Assembly (NCBI GenBank): GCA_002309345.1
Contig: DBWZ01000087.1
Location: forward strand, 1 to 31,278
Reading direction: 5' to 3'
Source of the DNA: Pseudobutyrivibrio sp. UBA1225
GTDB lineage: Bacteria; Bacillota; Clostridia; Lachnospirales; Lachnospiraceae
Length of the DNA: 31,278 nucleotides
Below are positions 16,471 to 22,844 of the stretch, in pieces. A program made the position numbers and the translations under genes. The notes below the pieces were generated by a model. The model had not been told where the DNA came from. It did not search any database and saw only the letters and a program-made list of their open reading frames with translations. The stretch's first letter is position 1, and the number at the start of each line of letters is the position of its first letter.

Positions 16471-18021
16471 TTAGTGGTGGTGATGATGTGAATGGTTGTT
16501 TCTGCTTGAATGTCCACTGTTGTGACCACTACTACTGCGGCCTCCACGTCCGTTACGATCATGGCTGCTTGGTTCATGGTGACCTGCTCTAGGATCTTTA
16601 TCTGAAGGTGCTTCAGGCTCTTGAACATCTTGAGTTGGCTCTTCTGTAGTTTCTTCTACAGTTGTGTCCTGATCTGTTACTTCAGTAGTTTCGTTTGTTT
16701 TATCTTTGTCATCATCTTCTGGTTCAGTAGTATCCTCAGTTGTTTCACCAGTTAAATCACTTGCAGTTGGAAGAGGTTGACCATTTGTGTATGCTTCATG
16801 CTGCTTTATGAGGAATGCCTGCAAAGCATCATTATCTGTTATTCTATCTTTAACAGCTTTGTATAGATTATCTACATCAGCATTTATTATGTTAGCATTT
16901 CTCAATTCGTCTGTAGATACTAGGAATCTGTCTTCGATTGTTTTGCTAGCATTATCAATTACAACAACACCAACTGAAGGCATGCGAATACCTGTAGATA
17001 TAACAGGTTCAAGTGCTGTGTTAGGCTTATCATTTTTTCCTAACTCTTTAACAGGTCTGCCTTCGCTGTCGAGATATCCACCTCCTGCAGTTAAGAGAGT
17101 GTGTGAGTGTCCATCTAATATTAAATCGATAGGATTATGGCCAGTTTCGTTATTCATTAAATCATAATACATATCCACACTTCTGTTTGTCTTTAGAGAG
17201 CTTCGACTATCGTCGCTTTTTACACCTAGATGAGATAAGCAAATGACTAAATCCGAATTAGCCTCTAAATATTCAGCTTGCTCTTTGGCTGTAGCGCTTA
17301 ATGTTGGTATTCCTTCTTGTTGTTTATCTTCTCTGTTATCACCGACAGAAATGCCTTTTATATTACCAGATTTTTGACCCTTTGTTTCAGGAGCGGTCAT
17401 TCCGAATAAACCTATTTGGAAATCAGGAGTAGACGGACTTTGATATATAAAGTTTGGAGCATATATCAGAGCATTGTTTTTATACAGATTTGCACTTGTT
17501 ATTTTAAAATTGGCATTATCTGTATATGTCTTTAATTTATCAGCAGAAAATTCAAACTCATGATTACCAATAGTTGCATAATCATATCCTACTGCATTCA
17601 TTAAAATCATAGGAGCAAGTCCATGAGAATCATTTACATATTCATATTGATTAACCTCTGGATCGTTTGAATTCTCTTTTGCATACAAAAAATCACCGCA
17701 ATCAACTAATACAACATCAACATTCTTAGTGTCCTCTAATAATTTGTCTTTTAGACCTCTCACACATGAATATTTGTCGATAGCGCCGTGTACATCTGTT
17801 GTTTGTATGAATACAGTTTTATTTTTTGAATAATCGCTATTATCTGTTCCTTGAATTGCTTTTAAAATAGCGTCATAGGATCTTGTATCTACGTCTGAAT
17901 TTTTGTATTCCTTGTAATTATCACCTGCTTGTGCAGTTTGTGCAGTTATAGGTGTTCCCAGCGCAAGTCCGGCTATCAAACCCAATGACATAACACTTCT
18001 AAAAAATTTGTTTTTTATCAT
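16471..18021 (-). CDS. Secreted 5'-nucleotidase-type metallophosphoesterase with His-rich tail
   Basis: A 516-residue secreted phosphoesterase. A signal peptide covers about 1-32 (basic start, hydrophobic SLGLIAGLALG, AQTAQA near the cleavage site). The calcineurin-like catalytic domain (about 68-370) has all motifs: TTDVHGA (74-80), VDCGDFL (106-112), TIGNHEFEF (150-158), CLSHLG (261-266) and LDGHSH (302-307). The usual C-terminal 5'-nucleotidase domain is missing. In its place is a long Thr/Glu/Asp-rich stretch (about 424-475), then a basic, Ser/Gly/His-rich tail with 11 histidines in the last 36 residues, ending SHHHHH. The tail looks metal-binding, perhaps feeding the dinuclear site or holding the enzyme at the wall. 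RBS AGGAGGG (complement of 18028-18034). Substrate is unknown: nucleotides, cyclic nucleotides or other phosphate esters are all possible. Confidence 0.92.
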   Translation of the reverse strand: MIKNKFFRSVMSLGLIAGLALGTPITAQTAQAGDNYKEYKNSDVDTRSYDAILKAIQGTDNSDYSKNKTVFIQTTDVHGAIDKYSCVRGLKDKLLEDTKNVDVVLVDCGDFLYAKENSNDPEVNQYEYVNDSHGLAPMILMNAVGYDYATIGNHEFEFSADKLKTYTDNANFKITSANLYKNNALIYAPNFIYQSPSTPDFQIGLFGMTAPETKGQKSGNIKGISVGDNREDKQQEGIPTLSATAKEQAEYLEANSDLVICLSHLGVKSDDSRSSLKTNRSVDMYYDLMNNETGHNPIDLILDGHSHTLLTAGGGYLDSEGRPVKELGKNDKPNTALEPVISTGIRMPSVGVVVIDNASKTIEDRFLVSTDELRNANIINADVDNLYKAVKDRITDNDALQAFLIKQHEAYTNGQPLPTASDLTGETTEDTTEPEDDDKDKTNETTEVTDQDTTVEETTEEPTQDVQEPEAPSDKDPRAGHHEPSSHDRNGRGGRSSSGHNSGHSSRNNHSHHHHH

Positions 18022-18073
18022 TCGTTTCCCTCCTGTTGCATAATTGAAATAATTTTATGTTACAAACATTAAA

Positions 18074-18102
18074 TTTATAACAAATATGTAACAAATTGTC
18101 AA
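18074..18102 (-). promoter_or_regulatory. Strong promoter of the phosphoesterase with repeated TTGTTAY elements
   Basis: On the minus strand TTGACA (18097-18102) and TATAAA (18074-18079) are separated by exactly 17 bases, a near-consensus sigma-A promoter. The spacer and -10 contain TTGTTAC (18088-18094) and TTGTTAT (18077-18083) as direct repeats with an 11-base period, the 7+4 layout of Pho boxes. TGTTAC at 18058-18063 and GTAACA at 18088-18093 also form an inverted pair around the -10. Regulation is therefore likely, but the regulator is not established. Confidence 0.75.
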
Positions 18103-18126
18103 TTTTTTGTCATTATCTTTGCATAC

Positions 18127-18155
18127 TTGAAACGATATTCCCAGTAAACTAGAAT
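18127..18155 (+). promoter_or_regulatory. Promoter of the LD-carboxypeptidase gene
   Basis: TTGAAA at 18127-18132 and TAGAAT at 18150-18155 are 17 bases apart. The start should fall near 18162, giving a 30-base leader with AAGGAG at 18179-18184. It is divergent from the phosphoesterase promoter; the two -35 elements lie about 24 bases apart. Confidence 0.7.
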
Positions 18156-18191
18156 ATTAAAAGATACAAACTAAATTGAAGGAGATTGAAC

Positions 18192-19229
18192 ATGCGATAT
18201 CCAGATTTTATAAACGAAAAAGGCACAATAGGTTTGGTGGCACCATCCTTTGGTTGTTCATTTGAGCCATACAAAAGCTGTATGGATGCAGCAATTAAGA
18301 GATTCAAGGATATGGGCTATCAAATAGTCGAAGGGCCAAACTGTCGTAAGAGTGATGGAATTGGAATTAGCTCAACTCCAGAAAACTGCGGCAAGGAGCT
18401 CACAGATTATTACATCAGTTCAGACAATGATATGCTTATCACCTGCGGAGGTGGCGAGCTTATGTGTGAAACTTTGGATTACGTAGATTTTGATGCCATC
18501 AAAGCTGCCAAACCAAAGTGGTACATGGGATACTCGGACAATACCAATTTCACCTTTTTGCTTAACACAATCTGTGATGTGGCGGCAATCTATGGACCGA
18601 GCATTGGCGCTTTTGGTCAGGATATTTTGCATGAATCTTTGCAGGATACTATTGATTTATTTACGGGGAAAAATTTAACTGTCAGCGGATATGATAAATT
18701 TGAGATTGAATCGCTAAAGAGTGAGGACAATCCTTTTGCCTCATTCAATGTGACTGAAAAGAAAGAGCTAAAGCTATTTTCAGGCAGTGCTCAGGTGAAT
18801 AGATTGCCAGAGTTTTCAGGGATTATCACTGGAGGGTGCTTGGATTGCTTGGCGAATCTTGTTGGTACAAAGTATGACAATGTAGAAGCATTCAACGAGA
18901 AATACAAACAAGAGGGTGTGATTTGGTTTGTTGAGGCATGTGATTTAAATGTTATGTCAATCCGTCGAGCTCTTTGGAATCTAGACAGGGCTGGATGGTT
19001 TAAATATGCCAAGGGCTTCATCGTAGGCCGACCAGCTGCAGCCTGGAAGGAAGAGCTCATGGGGCTTGATCAATACAGCGCAGTTACAGGAATCCTCGGA
19101 AAGTACAATGTGCCAATAGTGATGGATGCAGACGTAGGGCATCTTGCCCCAATGGTGCCTATTATTTCTGGCGCCTATACGAAGGTTAGCACCGAAAATA
19201 ACAACATAAAATTGGAATATAATCTATAG
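18192..19229 (+). CDS. S66 family LD-carboxypeptidase
   Basis: Serine peptidase of family S66, 345 residues, cytoplasmic (no signal peptide). LdcA members trim the terminal D-Ala from tetrapeptide muropeptides during peptidoglycan recycling; MccF members of the same family hydrolyse microcin C adducts. The catalytic triad is visible: S115 in YMGYSDNT, E248 in WFVEACD and H317 in DVGHLAP. Other family landmarks are GTIGLVAPS (11-19), LITCGGGE (82-89) and GGCLDCLANLVGT (214-226). The ATG at 18192 has AAGGAG seven bases ahead; a TTG two codons upstream is in frame but less well placed. Context (envelope and secreted proteins) favours cell-wall recycling, but an immunity-type role cannot be excluded. 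Confidence 0.92.
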   Translation: MRYPDFINEKGTIGLVAPSFGCSFEPYKSCMDAAIKRFKDMGYQIVEGPNCRKSDGIGISSTPENCGKELTDYYISSDNDMLITCGGGELMCETLDYVDFDAIKAAKPKWYMGYSDNTNFTFLLNTICDVAAIYGPSIGAFGQDILHESLQDTIDLFTGKNLTVSGYDKFEIESLKSEDNPFASFNVTEKKELKLFSGSAQVNRLPEFSGIITGGCLDCLANLVGTKYDNVEAFNEKYKQEGVIWFVEACDLNVMSIRRALWNLDRAGWFKYAKGFIVGRPAAAWKEELMGLDQYSAVTGILGKYNVPIVMDADVGHLAPMVPIISGAYTKVSTENNNIKLEYNL

Positions 19230-19258
19230 AAAACACAATATTTTAGAGTTTACTAGTG

Positions 19259-19290
19259 TCAAATTTGATTTTCTATTATCAATATTGATA
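19259..19290. promoter_or_regulatory. Pair of perfect palindromes 20 bases apart
   Basis: TCAAATTTGA (19259-19268) and TATCAATATTGATA (19277-19290) are perfect palindromes whose centres are exactly 20 bases, about two helical turns, apart. They lie between ldcA-like and the dockerin gene, upstream of the latter's predicted promoter, where an operator for a dimeric regulator could sit. They are AT-rich and lack a T-tract, so they are not terminators. Confidence 0.4.
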
Positions 19291-19346
19291 CTACAAAACC
19301 TTAAAAATACACGGAATATCCTTGCATCAGCCTCATAGCTATGTTA

Positions 19347-19376
19347 TTGTCAGAAAAGTTACAACCTTTTTATAGG
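19347..19376 (+). promoter_or_regulatory. Probable promoter of the dockerin gene
   Basis: TTGTCA (19347-19352) and TATAGG (19371-19376) are spaced by 18 bases. A very purine-rich RBS region, AGAAGGGGGGAAGG, ends just before the ATG at 19429. Confidence 0.5.
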
Positions 19377-19428
19377 TGTGCTATTTAAAGGAAAGGGGAA
19401 GGTATCTTTTCAGAAGGGGGGAAGGCAA

Positions 19429-20685
19429 ATGAAAAAGATGCATAGGATTATGGCAATTGCTACGTCTCTTGCTATTTCCGTGAGCCTCACAACTATGCCA
19501 GCTTCGGCATATGTACGTTTTGAAGGCACTTTGCCTGATACAACAGGCAAGACGTTATCACTTGTTATGACAAACACAGATAACAGTTTATCAATCTCTG
19601 GTATTGTCAAGGACGGTATTTTTGACGACTATTCTGATTTATATGGAATGAAGACCAGAGAAGGAATTGAAATTAATGCTAGTAATTTGCAGGAAATTTG
19701 GGTCAACGCACATAGTCACAATCCGCAGTATAAATGGGGAGATTGGACTTACGGCACCTACGAGCTGACTTGTGTTTACAATGATGGAAGCCAAGATGCA
19801 GTTTGGGAGTTTGGTGCGTATCGTGTTATGCCTGATTTTCCAGTAGAGAAGGAAGTCACTGATTGTGGCCACTACGAGAATTTCGGCACTGAAAATCAAA
19901 AGAAGATTTCTGACAGAGGCGATTATCACTTCTGCAAGCAGGCTGATGGCACGTTAAAGTGGACAAACGGAATCTACAATCATAAAGAGTTGGATGTTCC
20001 GTACACAGTCCTTGCAACTAAGATGGAATGTGTAACCTATGTTCGCAATGACGCAGAGCCGATGCCTATTGATACACATGTCTACAAGACAATTACAGAG
20101 CGTGACATGTATCTATCATCATTCCGTACATTTAGTAATGCTTATTCATTGGTATACGAGGGTGAATTTGCTGTACCTACACTGTACGAATTCAGTCAGA
20201 CTAAGCTAGATGACAGCTTCAAGAATCAAGTTATTCATTATCGTTTGATAGATTTCTATGACACCCACTACTTCGAGGATGGTTATATCACCTTCGGAGA
20301 GGATGGCTTAGTACAAGAACGCTATGTTGAGCGAAGCGGTGAGATGGGACCACCTGATGCAGGCTTGATCCTGTTGACAGATGAGACCCCACAGAAAAAT
20401 GAGTACTTCTGGCCAAAAGAAGTTGAAGTAACAAGGCTTAATGAGAATGGCGTGGAGGTTCACGACTCTACTATGAAGGTTCCTCAGCCTAAGAATAGCG
20501 GCGTCATCGTTAAAGGTGATGTTAATGTTGATGGCAAGGTCAACCACTGTGATTTGGTAATATTCAAGAAGTTTGTTCTTGGAAACAACAACCTCAAGCT
20601 TGGCACATTCTTGAATTCAGATATGAATTCAGATGGTCAGGTTGATGAAGCAGATTATGAGTTACTAAAACAATCTGTAAAATAA
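19429..20685 (+). CDS. Secreted protein with C-terminal type I dockerin, core of unknown function
   Basis: A 418-residue secreted protein. The signal peptide runs from MKKMHRIMAI to a PASA site (cleavage after A27). Residues 28-355 are a core I do not recognise, rich in aromatic residues and beta-strand patterns (WGDWTYGTYELTCVY, HYRLIDFYDTHYFEDGY). The last 56 residues are a dockerin: loop 1 GDVNVDGKVNHCD (D364, N366, D368, D375) and loop 2 SDMNSDGQVDEAD (D398, N400, D402, D406, D409), each followed by a helix. Both calcium loops are intact. Dockerins bind cohesins on scaffoldins or cell surfaces; no cohesin lies in the window. An in-frame GTG at 19378 is open, but the ATG with the strong RBS and the signal peptide fixes the start. 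It might be a carbohydrate-active enzyme or a structural cell-surface protein. Confidence 0.88.
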   Translation: MKKMHRIMAIATSLAISVSLTTMPASAYVRFEGTLPDTTGKTLSLVMTNTDNSLSISGIVKDGIFDDYSDLYGMKTREGIEINASNLQEIWVNAHSHNPQYKWGDWTYGTYELTCVYNDGSQDAVWEFGAYRVMPDFPVEKEVTDCGHYENFGTENQKKISDRGDYHFCKQADGTLKWTNGIYNHKELDVPYTVLATKMECVTYVRNDAEPMPIDTHVYKTITERDMYLSSFRTFSNAYSLVYEGEFAVPTLYEFSQTKLDDSFKNQVIHYRLIDFYDTHYFEDGYITFGEDGLVQERYVERSGEMGPPDAGLILLTDETPQKNEYFWPKEVEVTRLNENGVEVHDSTMKVPQPKNSGVIVKGDVNVDGKVNHCDLVIFKKFVLGNNNLKLGTFLNSDMNSDGQVDEADYELLKQSVK

Positions 20686-20790
20686 TAAAAACAGTTAAAC
20701 AATAGAATCAGTTAAATATAATTCTTCTTTCCTTAAAATTATTAAGAAAATTTATCGCCGAACTGCGAGATAGTTTTCTTGAAGAAAGAG

Positions 20791-20860
20791 AGGAGTTCTG
20801 CTAATCTACTACTGGTTAGAATTTTCTAACTATGCGTAGATTATTGCAGGGCTCCTTTTT
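20791..20860 (+). terminator. Unusually long terminator hairpin between the dockerin gene and pyk
   Basis: Three stacked stems share one axis. The outer 11 bp (20791-20801 with 20846-20856) includes two G-T pairs. The middle 8 bp pairs TAATCTAC with GTAGATTA after a two-base bulge, and the inner 8 bp pairs TGGTTAGA with TCTAACTA around a 4-base loop. Five T follow (20856-20860). It lies 105 bases after the dockerin stop. A smaller CTTAA/TTAAG hairpin lies near 20731-20745. The rest of the 287-base gap holds the pyk promoter. Confidence 0.8.
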
Positions 20861-20898
20861 ATCTGTATATTCTCCAGCTAACCTATATTTAAATTATT

Positions 20899-20966
20899 TG
20901 ATATAATATGTATGTATCTTGTTTCTGTAAGGGATAAAGATGATATTAATATTTAATATAGAGGAG
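20899..20966 (+). promoter_or_regulatory. Extended -10 promoter and RBS of pyk
   Basis: TGATATAAT at 20899-20907 is a perfect extended -10. The -35 region is weak. AGAGGAG at 20960-20966 precedes the ATG at 20973 by six bases, which decides the start against an in-frame ATG at 20940. Confidence 0.65.
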
Positions 20967-20972
20967 TATATA

Positions 20973-22388
20973 ATGCGTAAAACAAAAATCATTTGTACAA
21001 TCGGACCTGCAAGCATGAACGAGGAAACTCTCACAGCGATGGCGCAAGCTGGTATGAATGTTGCGAGAATGAACTTCTCCCATGGTGACCATGAGGAGCA
21101 GGGGATGAAGATGGATTTGGTCAAGAAGGTGCGTGAGAAGCTCAATCTTCCAATTGCAATTATGCTTGATACAAAAGGTCCAGAGTATCGCATAGGTACA
21201 TTCAAGGATGGCTCTGTTACGGTTAAAGAGGGGGATGTTTTCACATTTACCGTAGATGATGTGGAGGGGGACGAGACTAAGGTTTCGGTTAGTCACAAGA
21301 ACCTCAACAAGGATCTTGCTGTTGGCGATACACTTTCAGTTTGCAATGGCATAGTTTTCTTTGAGGTTACAGATATCAAGGGCAACGATGTAATTACCAA
21401 GTGTACAACAGGCGGAACCATGAGCAACAAAAAGTCCATGAGCTTCCCTAATAAGGTTATGTCGGGCCCATATCTTTCTGAGCAGGACAAGAAGGATATT
21501 TTATTTGGTATAGAAAACGATGTTGATTTCATAGCTGCTTCATTTGTTTCGACTAAGCAGGATTTGCAAGAATTGAAGGATTTCCTGCATGCAAATGGTG
21601 GTGATGATATCGATATAATCGCAAAGATAGAAAATCAGCCAGGAGTAGATAATATTGCAGAAATCTGCGAGCTCTGCGATGGTATCATGGTTGCACGTGG
21701 TGATCTAGGTGTAGAGATTCCATTTGTTAAGCTGCCAGCAATCCAAAAGGAGCTCATCTCAAAATGTAGACTTCTTGGCAAGCGAGTTATCACAGCAACA
21801 GAGATGCTTGAGTCTATGATTACAAATCCACGACCTACTCGTGCAGAAATATCAGACGTAGCAAACGCTGTCTATGATGGTTCGTCAGCAATTATGCTTT
21901 CAGGAGAAAGCGCTCAGGGTAAATATCCTGTTCAGGCTGTTCAGGTTATGGCAGAAATTGCCGAAGAGACAGAGGCAGATATCTCTTATGTGAGACGATT
22001 CCGCAAAGAGGATGTTGCGATTCACTCAACACAGGATGCTGTCAGCCATTCAACCTGTGCCATGGCTATCGATGTGGATGCCAAGACTATCGTTGCCTGC
22101 ACGATGTCTGGTCGTACAGCGCGCATGGTTAGCCGCTTCCGCTGCCCAGTTGACATCGTTGCAATGACTACGGACAAAAAGGTTTGGAGAAAGCTTGGCA
22201 TGAGCTGGGGCGTTACGCCAGTCCTTGTGGACAAGTTTACATCCCTTGATGTTATGTTCTATTATGCAGTGGGCAGAGTGCAGCAGATGCTAGATTTAAA
22301 ATCGGGGGACAATGTTGTTCTCACAGGTGGACCAATCGATGGAAGTGTTGGAAATACTAATACTATCAAGGTTGAAACCATACAATAA
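20973..22388 (+). CDS. pyk: Pyruvate kinase
   Basis: Last step of glycolysis, transfer of phosphate from phosphoenolpyruvate to ADP, 471 residues. The sequence begins RKTKIICTIGPAS, with MNFSHG (33-38), LDTKGPE (65-71), the family signature IIAKIENQPGVDN (216-228, catalytic K218), ARGDLGVEIP and TATEMLESM, then the C-terminal allosteric domain. E71 in KGPEYRIG corresponds to the glutamate found in potassium-dependent enzymes. The extra C-terminal PEP-utiliser domain found in Bacillus enzymes is absent. It is monocistronic, with its own promoter and a terminator at 22469. Confidence 0.97.
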   Translation: MRKTKIICTIGPASMNEETLTAMAQAGMNVARMNFSHGDHEEQGMKMDLVKKVREKLNLPIAIMLDTKGPEYRIGTFKDGSVTVKEGDVFTFTVDDVEGDETKVSVSHKNLNKDLAVGDTLSVCNGIVFFEVTDIKGNDVITKCTTGGTMSNKKSMSFPNKVMSGPYLSEQDKKDILFGIENDVDFIAASFVSTKQDLQELKDFLHANGGDDIDIIAKIENQPGVDNIAEICELCDGIMVARGDLGVEIPFVKLPAIQKELISKCRLLGKRVITATEMLESMITNPRPTRAEISDVANAVYDGSSAIMLSGESAQGKYPVQAVQVMAEIAEETEADISYVRRFRKEDVAIHSTQDAVSHSTCAMAIDVDAKTIVACTMSGRTARMVSRFRCPVDIVAMTTDKKVWRKLGMSWGVTPVLVDKFTSLDVMFYYAVGRVQQMLDLKSGDNVVLTGGPIDGSVGNTNTIKVETIQ

Positions 22389-22468
22389 AAGTTAAATGAC
22401 AATTTAAATTATTCACAGACAATTCACACTTTAGCCACCACTTTAACATAGTTATCAGTTAATATATA

Positions 22469-22495
22469 ATTGTCTCGAAAGAGATACAATTTTTT
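22469..22495 (+). terminator. Terminator of pyk
   Basis: ATTGT-CTC pairs with GAG-ACAAT around a GAAA tetraloop, with a two-base bulge, followed by six T (22490-22495). Confidence 0.75.
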
Positions 22496-22516
22496 CATAA
22501 CATTATTCTCCCTTTT

Positions 22517-22545
22517 GAAAGAGACGCTCCGCTGGCGTCTCTTTC
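22517..22545. other. Perfect 11-bp hairpin in the pyk / ABC-F gap
   Basis: GAAAGAGACGC (22517-22527) pairs perfectly with GCGTCTCTTTC (22535-22545) around a 7-base loop. Neither strand is followed by a real T-tract, so it may be a structural or processing element. GAAAGAGA also forms the loop and right arm of the pyk terminator just upstream. It belongs to a 456-base stretch (22389-22844) between pyk and the ABC-F gene that contains no ordinary gene. Confidence 0.6.
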
Positions 22546-22570
22546 GTATTGCCAAAATCGGTAAAAATTA

Positions 22571-22666
22571 CATGTAAGAGGGGTAATTCTTACATGAAAC
22601 CTAAAATATTAGAGGTATTTGTTAGAATAATTTTCGAAATGAATGAATAAGGTGTGGGGCCTTATT
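22571..22666 (+). other. Hairpin-enclosed micro-ORF candidate
   Basis: CATGTAAGA (22571-22579) pairs with TCTTACATG (22588-22596) around an 8-base loop. The loop and its edge carry AGAGGGG, a Shine-Dalgarno-like sequence. The right arm ends in an ATG (22594) that opens an 18-residue frame, MKPKILEVFVRIIFEMNE, stopping at 22650. A second 7-bp hairpin (22646-22652 with 22660-22666) overlaps the stop codon. The arrangement resembles a leader peptide or a masked start site, but no promoter is evident and the frame could be chance. Confidence 0.25.
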
Positions 22667-22760
22667 ATTGTTCTTCTCATTGATAAGTGATTTTACATTT
22701 ATCTTTACTCCTTTAAATTGGATAACTTCCAAAACCTTTATTTAATTCCTTTAAATGTGC

Positions 22761-22790
22761 AAAAGCCTTAGGATTACTCCTAAGGCTTTT
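22761..22790. terminator. Bidirectional terminator at the end of the ABC-F gene
   Basis: AAAAGCCTTAGG (22761-22772) pairs perfectly with CCTAAGGCTTTT (22779-22790), 12 bp with a 6-base loop. It is A-rich before and T-rich after on both strands. It lies 55 bases beyond the stop of the minus-strand ABC-F gene. Confidence 0.85.
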
Positions 22791-22844
22791 GTCTTTATCT
22801 AAATATTTAATTCCAAATTAAAGCAAATTGAATATATCTGTGAT

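Noticed and set aside
20690..20870. Possible T-box or other riboswitch upstream of pyk
   Set aside because: No T-box consensus or known aptamer core is visible, the pyk promoter lies downstream of the hairpin, and pyk is not an expected target.
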